Assembly: GCF_000003815.2 (NCBI RefSeq)
Contig: NC_049994.1
Span: 14,847,140-14,911,139, forward strand
Origin: Branchiostoma floridae
Lineage: Eukaryota > Chordata > Leptocardii > Amphioxiformes > Branchiostomatidae
Length of the DNA stretch: 64,000 bases
Direction of reading: 5' to 3'
Positions 22,870 through 34,800 of the stretch are shown in pieces. The first letter of the stretch is position 1. Each line of letters starts with the position of its first letter. The position numbers and the translations under genes are program-made. The notes beneath the pieces were generated by a model. It made no database searches. It was not told the DNA's origin and saw nothing but the letters and a program-made list of their open reading frames with translations.

Positions 22870-25800
22870 ATGGACCAATGGTTTGAGTACAAAGGAGCAC
22901 TCTTTGACCCAAAAACCATCACAAAAGACTCCCTCGACGTCATCCCTGATTACGTCATACGTGATGATGACGTCGTTATTGTGACGTATCCAAAAGCAGG
23001 TAAGGAACATAATAATTCATAGTCATAGTCATAGTCATAGAAGAAAAGAAAACAATGATAGCTAAGCGTTTATCTGTGTCCGTAGCTACAAACTGTAACA
23101 GTTGTGAATCAAAGCTAAACCATGATTTACAATGCGAAATTGGACGAATTTCCGGCCGTCCAAAAGAAAGAAAAAAGTGTAAACTTTTAAGCGATGTGTC
23201 AAATGTGAAGGCCACGAAGTTTTCAGTTTTCGGCTAGACGATGCGTGTCCAGAGACTTGTTTTCTTTATAAACAAGTGGCAGTGATCTCAGGGGCCTTTA
23301 TCTTTGGTATATTGCCCGCAATTCCCTGCGCATGCTCAATTGGCACCATAAACATGCTTATTGTGGTACCATTGATCCTTCTGAATAAATCATGCATTCT
23401 TTAGGAACGAACTGGATCATAGAAATCGTGAACAAGTTGATGAGGGCTGCTGGGAGGACAGATGTTCGCACAGAAGACATACCGTGGAGCATTGAAGCAA
23501 CATTGCCAGGATTTGGACAGCCAGGTCACGTGATCATGGAGGACCAACCGTCGCCGAGGATCATCCACACGCACCTTCCGTGGCATCTGGCACCCAAAAT
23601 GATCACAAGTCCGAAAGGAAAGGTATTCCAAGATGTCTTTCCTGTCTTTGTGCTGCCCCTACGGCTAATTAATCAGCCTACGACTGATTAAAAAGGCCAT
23701 GGGGCGAATGAATGAATGAATTTCCTGCTTCATTTGAAACCCTCCTGCGCATCAATTTTTACCCGTTTCCAAATAGAAAGATAACATGCCACCAGAGGAG
23801 TTAGTCCGCTAAAGGAGTACAGGTTGCCGACCTGAGAAAACTATACTCCCATAACGGACTCTTTGGTATGTTATCGATCTGTCTATTTGGCCGATTTCTT
23901 CTCTTTCCAGCCGCTCCAGGAGCCTGGTAGAGGCTAATGAAAAGAAACGTTAAAACTGTTCGGTTAACACATGAAGCTAATGATTGCAGGCGAAATTGTG
24001 TGTTGCATAAAAGGAATTGACCCTAATCAGTTTTTTTGTTCGCGGGTTCATGCTTGAAAGTTGCAATGATTCAATGAATCGATGGTTAATTCTGGTTGTA
24101 GCCAGTCTCTTGTGAATCCAATTGTTATGTCCCCAATTCTATCAAGCCTTAGACCTACGTCATGGCAGGGCGATCGCCCCCAAGTCATGGCAGGCTGGAT
24201 GCGATCGCCCCGAATTACCCTTGAAACGAATGAAACCAAGACGAAACGGCTGGATAATTCAGACTTTGAACGGAGCAATCGCCCGCACAAGTCTTAGTTT
24301 TCCGAAATGGCTGTCTTCAAAATGAATATATCAATCCAAGATGACTTTATTTGTATAAAATTCAAAACTTTGTTTTCTTTATATCAAGTCAAAAAAGAGG
24401 AATAACATGGATTTTCCCTTATTATTTTGGATTCTGTTCTATACTCGTAATATCATGCAAGATTTTCTATATTTAATTCAAATTCGAATTGAATCATATT
24501 AAAACGTCGTTGTTTGTGTTTTGTAAAGTTCAAAGCTATAGTGGTGATGAGGAACCCTAAAGACACGGCTCTCTCCTGGCACAACTTTAATCGCAAGTTG
24601 GAAGCATCGACCGGTCTTCAACGCGACACACCCTGGGACGAGTTTGTACAGCATTTTCTTGATGGAAAACGTGAGAATCCGTAATCTAAAATTGTCACTA
24701 ATATTTGAATCCAAAAAGTACTGAACTGGAGTCTTGTTTCCGTTGTTTCTATTGTTATTTTTTGTCTGTGATTTCCTTCCTTTTTTCTGCGTGGGGAAAC
24801 CGATGGGATTTTTTTGTTTGTTTTTGTTTTCAATCTCCTTCTACATGCACGTCTGTTGCTTTATGGTAGCCAACGGGTACATGTACAGACAGAGTCAGCG
24901 AGAATCTAAAAAAAATATAGATATTTCTAGATTCTGAGAATGTAATCTTAGATTTCTTGTTTGTATTTTTAAAGTAATCTTTGGTGAAACGTGTGCATCT
25001 GTTGGTGTAATGAAATCTTGAGGCAGCCACTAAAATCAATAGATAATAGACGAGTTTTGCTGACACGACAAAAAGTACAGTGACGTTCGCACGGCAAACT
25101 ATAAACTACAAAGTAGGGATACAGACAAAATCTTAAAATTCTACTGACTAAACAATACAGGATAAACAAAATTCTTTCTACAATTAGGTGAATGGAGCTA
25201 AACGTGAGTGCCATTATCTTTTCTAATTACAAAGCAATCTTTTATAATTTACCAATCTTTGCATTATGAGAGCTGTCGGGCCTAGGGACATAGTCAAATC
25301 TACTGTGAAAACATGTGTTGTAATATTAGTACTACGTGGTGATTTCTACGACCACGCCCTCGGCTGGTGGCAGATGCGAGACGACCCCCACTTCCTGTTT
25401 CTGAAGTATGAAGACATGAAAAAGGTTGGTCTGCTGACGTAAAACGTACTGACGTTTTAACCATATTTTTTGCAATTTCTTCAAGTTTTTTTTGTCGATC
25501 TAATGTACCAATGTCAGCTTTGCATTCAATTATAAAGTTTTCAATACATATGTCCTTCATGTCAAGATAGTGTTAAAGAAGAATATCATTTTCTGATTAT
25601 ATGTCCCGTAGGTAGACGACATTTAATGAATAAAGGTTCATCCATTTATCAGATACAATTGATAGAAAATTTGTAACCTAGAAGTTACAAATAATTGAAA
25701 AGAGCACGGACATTCGCTACGATTTTACATAGTTACTAAGCACGTGTGTAAACAGGTCGGCTTCCTTCTGCATAATTCCACATAGAATCGTGCTTCCATT

Positions 25801-26630
25801 ATTCAAACGTTATCTACATCACTTCCCATAGGACCTGCCCAATGCTGTAAAGAAGATAGAGGGATTCTTGCACATTAGTTTGGATGACGTCACTACCGCA
25901 AACATCGTCGAGTCGTGCACCTTTGCCAGTCTGACGTCTGCTTGGGCCGATTCGGGAAACCAAGCCAAAACTCTCATCGCCAGGAAAGGTGAAGTACTAA
26001 GGGATTTTTAAACATTACACTGGATAATTCTTTTACACCAAGTACTCACCAAGTATCCACTGGATAATTCTTTTACACCAAGTACTCACTTTGCTTACAT
26101 TTCGATGTCTCTCAGACACCTTCCTTAAAGCTTCTAATTCTCGCCGCTATATGTAGCCGATGTAGGTGGCGCTTTTGCGGCGAGAACACAATCCCAACGT
26201 TTGTATCCTCCCTAGTCACGGTTCATCACCGGGGTTGACTTTCTTTTTTTAATTAAATCGGGCTTTCTATTTTGTACTGCAGACATGAAGAAAGCAGTAC
26301 GAATAAAAAAACAGCCGGAGTCGAACCTATGCGTGGAGAATGGCGTTTTATAGTTATTTTGAAATAAACAGCAGATACTAAAATAATTAATACCTTGCAA
26401 GCGTTACGTATTACGATAGTCATTCTGCTACGGTAACCTTAGTTATTTACCCAAATCCGTGAATGAGATATTTCCTTTGCATTGAAACGACAACACAGCT
26501 GGGTTTTTTTTAAATTCCAGGTGCGGTCGGTGATTGGAAGAACAGTTTCTCTGAATCTCAGAATAAGGCGTTCGATGCCAAGTACAAGGAGAGACTGGAG
26601 GGAACCGGTCTGCAGTTTGACTTTGAGTAA
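22870..26630 (+). CDS. Cytosolic sulfotransferase (SULT family), six exons, 283 aa
   Basis: Exons are 22870-22999, 23405-23622, 24529-24670, 25330-25424, 25832-25988 and 26521-26630; the phases join and the frame ends TAA. PAPS-binding and catalytic motifs are intact: TYPKAGTNW, IIHTHLP, MRNPKDTALSWHNF, FLFLKYEDM, RKGAVGDWKNSF. An upstream in-frame ATG at 22774 exists, but MDQW is favoured by the conserved leader. Differences from the neighbours concentrate in exon 2 (GRTDVRTEDIPWSIEATLPG) and the start of exon 4 (LLRGDFYD instead of V[IL]LGDFYD), near substrate-facing parts of the fold. The usual dimer motif (KxxxTVxxxE type) near the C-terminus is not conserved in any copy. Intron 5 has a local tandem duplication of 'aattcttttacaccaagtac'. 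Confidence 0.94.
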
Positions 26631-29000
26631 ACAACTATACAAGGGATTGGGACGGATCACAGTGATGATGACAGTTTTACTGTGTAACGTTTCATATTTC
26701 GCTTTTGACAAATGATAAAATTGTAATTGTGTTGCTTTGCTTTGTAGTATACGTATCAACTGTTGCAATTGAAAATTGGCCTGCGAGCCGATTTGAGCTT
26801 TCATGAATTAACAAAGGTTCAAAAAAGAAAAACTGTTAGTTACAAGCACATTTTGTGAAATAATGTTATATACAATGAAATGATGTGAACTTATAGAAAT
26901 ATTCCAAACATGTACTGTTCACTTGTTGTCTCCAAGCGTTCCCCAACTTAGTCATGATAGCTCAAATTATACACAACGGTCAGAGCACCTTTCAGATTGT
27001 ATATCACTACCATCAGAATGAAATTCGAAAACAGGCATTTTAGATATTGGTATATAACCTTTGTCCTCGCTTTCTGCCTGTGTTTGAATATTTATCTCTA
27101 TATAATTTGGTGGATACATCCAAACGAACGCGTAAGGGACATACCACCCGGTCCAGGCCAAGGCCAGCTACTTATTCCCGTATTTGCAAGCTCAGTATTT
27201 CGTTGATCATTTCATTAACATCTCCATGCTAAATGTGGATATGAATAAAATCAAAGTCTACAAGTTACCCACATTGTTTTCGCTTTACTATAAATGCAAA
27301 AGCTAAGATACGAAAGCCTTTGCCTTTCGATTAAATCATCTAAGCATGCTTAAATGTGCAAACAAATTTGCACAAACGGACTTTATAGTTGTGCTTAAAC
27401 GTAAATCTTTTTTTATCTAAAATATCAGTTACTTATGTTGAGCGGTATAATCGAAATGCCATTCTGCTTCCACGCAAGGGTGTTATTTTCGTCCATTGAG
27501 CCCGCTTGCTCTCAGTACTTAGCGTGCCCATGGCAATGCAGATCGAACGCCGTGGCACGAGAAGTCGGTCCGTCATTTGCATTTCCCTTGGGCTTGGCTC
27601 AAACTACGGAGAAAATTACAAACGTTCAATAATCATTTCTCCCATAAAGAATATATTCCTAGCCTAAAATGTTTTAGAAAACAGAATATAGGTATCCAGG
27701 CTGATCCGAATTGGATTTGTGCACATTTATGGATGACATGTTGGAACTAGAAAGGCAGACATTTGCTTAAGAGCAAATACAGCATATTTCAGCCATACCC
27801 CTTCCCACGCAACATTGGACTGTTCCAAATCACCCCTGCGCAAAAATGGAACATCCTCTTAACAGTATATTATCCCCCAAAGTGGACTGGTATTGTGAAT
27901 TGATTCCAGGTAAAGACAGAGCTTGCTTCTATTTTTCAGAAAATGACAATAATCACACCTTCCATTCAGAAAATTTTCATCATGACTGAAAATTGTTGAA
28001 TGACTTCATGTAATGTCATTAACAATTTTCAGTACGATAACCAGGTGTAAGTTTTAAAAAGTATAAGCTCCTTGTGATGTGGGTACATTTATTATTGCAG
28101 TGAACTTTTTTTATTCAAGTAGGGCATACGATTTAATAATTATCAGGTACTGTAGGAGCGTTTGTTTTCTTCAAGCTGTAAAACTGTTAAACTGTTTTAC
28201 TTTATATGCAATCAGCCATCGAGCCTATTCTTATTTTAGTTTAACAACTCAGTCCTGCCAGACCCGGAAGATACGATTGAACCTTGTTCGAGGATTTATT
28301 TTCGTCTGTCTGGTCAGTCTGTTCATACCCTGGCGCTGAGAGTGTTTTATTGGGCTGAAACTCTGGCAGTTTAAAGTTACTTACAATTTAAATGTTCAAA
28401 GTTTATGTCAAACAACAACAGCACTAGGAACACATACATTTGCTCTGGAGAAAATACAGCAGTTTTCGCAAGTTCCAGTCCAGTGATAGAAATGTGGCCA
28501 CTATAGACAGGTGGTCGCTATAGAGAAAAATGCTGATCTATTGACTAGGAGCCATACGTTACACATGATTTCAGCACACTGATCATTAATCATATAAACA
28601 TTGCACAGGTAAGCCAATTGTTTAGATGTACAATTAAGTTCAAATAATTCTGAAGAGAAATATTGATGAGAAAATAATCATTCTCGCCACTGTCTAACTT
28701 ATAATTACGTATCAAAACTAAACGCAGATTTTCTAACTAACGCACCTTTCGCCGACTTCATCAAAGGACCGCCGGCTATCAATCAAACACGGCTGTTGAT
28801 TAGACGTTTCAACTTCGGATAACAAGTTATAAGTACTGTTGAACTCAGTAACGTTAAAGTTTGTTTTTAGTTGCCTTTGACGGTTTGACCTGAAATAGTG
28901 TTACGCTAAACTCCTGAAGAGAAGTTAAGTGACTGCTGCGATTATCATAGATATGCCCCTAAGAACTGATACAATATAAAGCCTTCTGAATAGTCTAAAA
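26631..29000. other. Gene-poor DNA downstream of the array
   Basis: The first ~350 bp match the downstream duplicated region of the other sulfotransferases. After that the sequence is unique and AT-rich. One short ORF with a membrane segment at 27018 is listed separately; nothing else is recognised. Confidence 0.5.
27018..27206 (+). CDS. Possible orphan first exon or small ORF with a membrane anchor
   Basis: The ATG frame reads MKFENRHFRYWYITFVLAFC, continues with LCLNIYLYIIWWIHP and a Pro/Gly-rich segment RDIPPGPGQGQ, and stops after 62 codons. A short basic N-terminus, one strongly hydrophobic span of about 20 residues and a PPGP segment resemble the start of a type II or N-anchored membrane enzyme (P450 or glycosyltransferase-like). 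No continuation exon was found nearby, so it may be a relic or chance. Confidence 0.22.
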   Translation: MKFENRHFRYWYITFVLAFCLCLNIYLYIIWWIHPNERVRDIPPGPGQGQLLIPVFASSVFR

Positions 29001-30055
29001 TGCGAGAGCCTTAGGCGGGCTTTGCTCCCCCTGGCGGGAACACTGCTATATACGGGATCATGAGGCCCCGCTTATGAATATTAATTAGCCTTTGGCCTCC
29101 TCTTCGCTGATTGGCTAGGTCTTTGATTCAATTAACTCTCCGGCTGACGCGCACAGGTGTGGCTCTGTGCGGGGTCACGGAAGGTCACGTCAGGAGGCCA
29201 AAAGAAAACAAATTTCCCCTCAGAAAAGTGCCAAAATTAATCATTTTAAAGTTGTTTATGTCAAAAATTTTACTTGAATCTTGTTACCAAGTATCTAATG
29301 CCTATCTATACCAAATTTCAGGTCATTTAATTGTAATACTAGGGTACAGGAGCCAAAAGTGTCCTTTTTTGGTCAAAAATTGGCCAAAAATCGCAAAAAT
29401 AAGCATTTTGTTGCACTGTACACCAAAAGTGTTATTGAATTTATATTAAAGGATTATCAAGGCACATCTGTGTCAAATTTCAGCTCATTCGGTTGCAATA
29501 CCAAGGTACAGGAGCCAAAAGTGTCCTTTTTTGGTCAAAAATTGGTCAAAAAATCGCAAAAATAAGCATTTTGTTGTACTGTACACCAAAAGTGTTATTG
29601 AATTTATATGGGGGCATTATCAAGGCACATCTCTGTCAAATTTCAGCTCATTTGGTTGTAATACCAGGGTACAGGGGCCAAAAGTGTCCTTTTTTGGTCA
29701 AAAATTGGTCAAAAAATCGCAAAAATAAGCATTTTGTTGTACTGTACACCAAAAGTGTTATCGAATTTATATGGAAGCATTATCAAGGCACATCTCTGTC
29801 AAATTTCAGCTCATTTGGTTGTAATACTAGGGTACAGGGTCCAAAATATACAGTTTTGGTCTAAAATTGACCAAAAAATCTCAATAAAATCATTTTAGAG
29901 GCAGATATGAAAAAACTGAGAAAAAAGCATCAAGGTATTGGCCTATTCTACCCCAATGCCAAATTTCAGGTCATTCGGTCCAGGAACGGCGGAGATGAAT
30001 CACTTTGAAGATTTGACAGGAGAAAGAAAGAAAGAAAGAAAGAAAGAAACATTAC
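28985..30055 (+). repeat. Dispersed-type repeat with ~163-bp internal tandem units and (GAAA)n end
   Basis: The motif 'gtgtccttttttggtcaaaa' recurs at 29359, 29521 and 29684, with a decayed fourth copy near 29,848, giving a period of 162-164 bp from about 29,230 to 29,990. The block is preceded by a GC-richer segment (about 28,985-29,220) and ends in a (GAAA)n tract at about 30,020-30,050. The overall form, unique head plus tandem body plus simple tail, suggests a mobile element; borders and family are uncertain. The open frames across the units are translations of the repeat. Confidence 0.6.
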
Positions 30056-30346
30056 GAATACAATATATTTCACCATACTATGTATGGCTGAAATATAACT
30101 ATACTCAAGTGACTCCAAATAACGTTTTGTTATCACGTCGAGGATACAGAACAGTCCCTTTAGAAAATGTCGCAATTTGCACATTTTACGTCGTCATGGT
30201 GACAAAAGAACCCATGGTGAGGTCATCTGGCTCGAAATCTGTTTGTGTGCGCGCCACTGAGCAAAAATCAGCGTAGATGAAACTACAGTATTTAGGATCA
30301 ATGTTGTTTTAATCAGCAAAGCTACCGCAGATTTCTGGAGGAAAGA

Positions 30347-33047
30347 ATGTTTCCGGTGGAACAAGCAGACGGCGGCTCGCTAGCGCTGCAAGAAAAACGT
30401 CTTCTACAGCAAGAAAAGGACCGACGTCTGCACACGAGGAGGAAGTCGGTCCCAGCGAACAGCAACACCATGTTGTGGCACCATCGGCGGGCAGCCATGT
30501 TTTTTGAGGAACAGAAACTGAAGAAACAGCTGGACCACCTGGAGTTTGAAGAAAGGGAGTCTAAGATTAAACTGAGGAACATGGAGAGAGAATTACGAAG
30601 GTATCATTGCCAACAATTGCTAGTTCACCATTATCCGCGAGGTAACCTATATCCGTTCTACTTACAAACAGGGACTTTAGGGATGTCATGTCGATAGGCA
30701 GTGGTTTTAAATTGCATTTTTGTTAGGTATTGCAGTTTGAAACCACCGTCCGTTGACTTGATAGTCCTAAATACCCTAGTCTGGAATACAATGGATAAAG
30801 GTCACCCCGCGAATAAAGGTGAACGAGAGTTACAATCTTGTACTGTTTAGTTTTTTTTGTATTTGTGGTATGGGGTTGACTCGATTTCAATTACTTGTAT
30901 GTCATATAATATCAGTCGTACACATTATTTAAGTTCACCTGTTTTAAATTGTGTCTATATTCTGTTATACCTATGTTGTTTACGTTATATCTTTTATATG
31001 GATAGAGGTGGCGCTAACATAAGTTTGCTAACTATGTCTGTCCCGTCTTTGAACTTTTAAAAAATACGAAGTAACTAAGATCAATTTTCACTAGACGGTG
31101 ATCACTGAGCGACTATACAACGACCAAAATTAAATTTGTGCAAGCCTTTATGCCATATTTTGGAATTTTACGCAATTTGCAAATGTATGATTTAAGAGGC
31201 AAGAAACATGTATTTCTTGGTATGGCTGTTCAGCATGCACACAAGCCTGTGGCTATTACAAAGGGCTCGCTCTGCTGACAAAAACAGAGACAATACAATT
31301 TGGCAATACGAAAAAAAGCAACAAATTAAAAATTAAAAAAATTCCTTCTTTATCTGGGGGGAACGTTGAGCAAATTGCCAACTCTTCGCCTTGGTTACAA
31401 AAAAACAAGGTACAATAATCCTTCCTTACGTAGAAAATGAAATGGATACTACTTTATAATTAATCGGTTTACGTGTTGTTATGGTAACTCTAAAACAAGC
31501 TGCCTAAAGTGGTTGAAAACTAATTCCCAAGCAGACCAAAATGGTGACTGTTTCTGCGCATGACTGGACACAAGATCTGACAAATAGGCCCTGATGCCAA
31601 GCCAAAGGATATAAAGCTGAATCAGTGAATCTATCATTATTATTAAAATGCTTCTGATATGAAGTTTATAACGCTGTTCAGCGATGGTTGGAGTACCTTG
31701 ATGTATATGGCCTCTTTTATTAGCTTACAAAGTAGGCTTTTGACATAGTTTGCCTTGTTTTACGATGCAGTGACTTACGGAGAATGCAGATGGAGCTGAG
31801 GGCTCGGACGGTATCCGGGACGACGAATCAGGGGCTACGTTTACCGACGGGTATTGTGGTGACCGACGAACATGGTGACGACTGTGAGGTCGAATTTCTG
31901 TCACTGGCCAGGACTACTTACTCCCGAGAAACACAGGTACATTTTCGCCTATTCTAAAAATGTAGCCACGTCACCCTAGATCGGTAAATTGAAGGCTGTA
32001 AGGAATATGATTTCTCTTTAACATTTATTCGCATCTGAAATGAGGAAGAGCCGAATAGAATGCTTCTATCGCTCTGTTACAAAGGGCAATCTACAGTAAA
32101 AATGAAATTTTTCACAGCTGATTACAAAGATTGTTGTCCTGATACTAAACGATCTTATCTTTTAACAGGTGTCAAGTTGTTTTGATTCAATGAGGCCTGC
32201 TTCCATTAGACAAGAACAGAACACTCCACTGTCGCAGTATGTATTACCTGGCAGCCCGCCTGCCTCAAGCACAGAGTCGACCGCTGACAACGTTACAGAA
32301 AGTGCATACAAATTATCAAAACGATGTAAGGCCAAGACATTGGCTAGTATAAAGACTACGCCTGGCGAAAGAGTGGTACGCCGACCAAGGTCTTTGTCAT
32401 TGTCAAACACAGACCCTTTCTTACCCGTGCCTTCCCCGGATACCCTGCAGGGAATGTCTCGTGAAAGGGCAGCGTCCATAGACAGTCTCAGCACCTTTCA
32501 GTCAGAGCACAGCCAGAATGACCTTTCAGATCCGGAAGAGAGTGAAAAGACATCGTATACACCTCTAGTTACTGAATTATATGCTAATGAAATGCTTAGA
32601 GTAAAGCCTGGTCAACGCGTATCAGGCAAACAGTGCGATTCAACTGATTCGGTGTTTCCGGAGGGCTGTTCGAAGACGGATCTACCAATGAAATTGTCAG
32701 ATGGCGTCAAATCTCGCGTGAAAATATGGCTGCAGAAATCTCGCGAGAAAGAACGAGACCTGGTGAAATCACGTACAGAAACGCCCCAGAGGGCGACTCA
32801 AGGACAACTTTCATTGTCGCCATCACCGCAGAAATTTTACGACAGCGAAAGCCCAAAGAATCGCCTGCCAAACGTCTTCGAACGCCTTTCTCAAGGTCAC
32901 TTGAAGACAAGAAGGCCGCCATTACCGAGACGAATCATCAAATGTGACCTTGACAGAAGTGTGGCGTCTGCTTGGGAGCAGGCGAGGAAATGCCGGTATA
33001 TAAGAAACTACACACCACCTGATAGAAGGGGACGTTTCTCTACTTGA
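30347..33047 (+). CDS. Unrecognised coiled-coil / disordered protein, three exons, 432 aa
   Basis: Exons are 30347-30600, 31771-31936 and 32169-33047. The donor at 30600 (AAG|GTATCA) was chosen because it alone keeps frame into exon 2; the later GT at 30642 would give a stop. Residues about 1-100 are rich in Glu, Lys, Arg and Leu and predict a coiled coil (EEQKLKKQLDHLEFEERESK, then KLRNMERELRSDLRRMQMEL). The middle is Ser/Thr/Pro-rich and probably disordered, with several basic-Ser sites such as RRPRSLSLS and SRERAASIDS. The C-terminal third is basic and holds PPLPRR, a class II SH3-ligand type motif, before a Trp-containing end (ASAWEQARKCRYIRNY). There is no signal peptide or membrane span. 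It may be a cytoskeletal or scaffold protein, but the family is not recognised. The exon 1 start codon follows an in-frame region without an earlier ATG. Confidence 0.7.
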
Positions 33048-33688
33048 ACTGTTTGTAGAAGATATGTTTGTATTTTCAGTGATTGTATCATACGTAGTAC
33101 TACGTTTAAGGCCGTTGAAAAGAGAGGACCTGCTAAGACTGACGGAGAAGTAAATTTTATTTCTGACTTCTTGTGACTTCCACTATTTTGACACTTGCAT
33201 TGATCTAACAGCGCAAGAGAATAGTTTTAAAACTTTTTTCATGGAAATGCACGAATCTTATCTGCCTGATTATCAATACACAGCACGAAAACGAATATTT
33301 AAGCATACTTTCCGAGATACTTAAATGTAGCCTAAAGGTGGGAAAATATTTCCGCAGAGTTTACGGTATCGTAAAGACCACGGAAACCATGGTTTTACAT
33401 TTCCGTAACCTTTCCGTATTCGTTAAGGCAGATTAAATACATGTAATATCTTTACATAACCTTTAAGCATCCTTATATGCGCCGTATATGAAACGGGTAT
33501 TGCTTATGTACAGAAAACATCTACAGGCTTTGAACCGACAATACGTTCACATACAATCAGTTAACCTTCGCCTTTTTTTATTTTCGTGGTTCTCTAAGGT
33601 GGAAATTACCAATAGGAGATGATATGTTTTCATTGCCCTTCCGTTACAATTGATCTCATTTTACTCTTATCAGTATAGGTCTATGGAG

Positions 33689-34800
33689 ACCTCCCCCTTT
33701 TATGTATAGGTGCAAAAAAGATGTCGGAATGGTAGCGTTTATTTTTAAGAAGAGGCATTGCTTTTACCAAATTAAGAGCATTTTCCGCTCAATATACCAC
33801 ATGCGCCGTTCAATAAAGCAGCGGCTTCAAATGAATAGCTCCTGCTGTGTTTGCGTGTTTAGTTTAACCAAGAAAAGTAAATATTCTGTGTGAAAGCTAC
33901 ATATAACAGATACAATCTTTCCGATATCTTTCCGTTACATTTGAGCTGACTTTACATAAAAGGGGGGAGGTTTAAGCAAACCTCCCCCCTTTTATGTATA
34001 GGCGGAAAAAAGATGTCGGAAAGGTAGCGTTAATCATTACTTGAAGAAGAGGCATTGCTTTTACCAAATTAAGAGTATTTTCCGCTCAATATACCACATG
34101 CGCCGTTCACTAAAGCAGCGGCTTCAAATGAATAGCTCCTGCTGTGTTTGCGTGTTAAGTTTAACCAAGAAAAGCAAATCTCCTTTGTGAAAGCTACGTA
34201 TAACATATACAATCTTTCCGATGTCTTTCCGTTACATTTGAGCTGACTTTACATAAAAGGGGGGAGGTTTAAGCAAACCTCCCCCCTTTTATGTATAGGT
34301 GGAAAAAAGGTGTCGGAAAGGTAGCGTTAATCATTACTTGAAGAAGCGGCATTACTTTTACCAAATTAAGAGTGTTTTCCGCTCAATATACCACATGCGC
34401 CGTTCAATAAAGCATTGGCTTCAAATGAATAGCTCTTGCTGTGTTTGCGTGTTAAGTTTAACAAAGAAAAGCAAATCTCGTCCTGTGTGAAAGCTACACA
34501 TAAAAGATACAATCTTTCCGATGTCTTTCCGTTACATTTGAGCTGACTTTACATAAAAGGGGGGAGGTTTAAGCAAACCTCCCCCCTTTTATGTATAGGT
34601 GGAAAAAAGATGTCGGAAAGGTAGCGTTAATTATTATTTGAAGAAGAGGCATTATTTTCCGCTCAATATACCACATGCGCCCTCACTAACGCAGCAGCTT
34701 CGCCTGAATAGCCCCTGCTGTGTTAACGTGTTGAGTTTAACCAAGATAAGCAACATTTACTCCTGGTTAAAACTTACATATAGCAGATACAATTTTTGGA
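33689..34800. repeat. ~300-bp tandem units with perfect 46-nt hairpins
   Basis: Inside the CMC-like element a unit of 297-300 bp is repeated about three and a half times, with decayed copies to about 35,100. Each full unit begins with a perfect inverted repeat at 33953-33998, 34250-34295 and 34550-34595: 21-nt arms (TACATAAAAGGGGGG... and complement) around the 4-nt loop AAGC. It is followed by 'gatgtcggaaaggtagcgtt'. The arms are identical in all three units while the rest of the unit has diverged. Confidence 0.85.

Larger units (their letters stand above)
1..26900 (+). repeat. Tandem segmental duplication carrying the sulfotransferase array
   Basis: Four sulfotransferase copies lie head to tail, and their intergenic DNA is also duplicated. 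Matching stretches include about 1,690-2,000, 12,130-12,650, 19,620-19,860 plus 20,934-21,180 (the motif around 'gaaatggtgacgattatctc'), and the post-gene stretch at about 11,700-12,040, 17,870-17,954 plus 19,295-19,560, and 26,840-26,990. Start-to-start spacing is 10.3 kb between the second and third genes and 8.05 kb between the third and fourth. The longer unit is largely explained by a LINE insertion. The 3' ends of the third and fourth genes, including 3' UTRs, are nearly identical, which suggests recent duplication or gene conversion. Confidence 0.9.

Noticed and set aside
33953-34595. GC-rich hairpins as transcription terminators
   Set aside because: This is animal nuclear DNA and the hairpins are part of a repeated transposon unit, so intrinsic termination is not a sensible reading.
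33689-34800. CRISPR-like array of regularly spaced palindromes
   Set aside because: Spacing is about 250 bp with homologous, not unique, sequence between the palindromes, inside a eukaryotic transposon.
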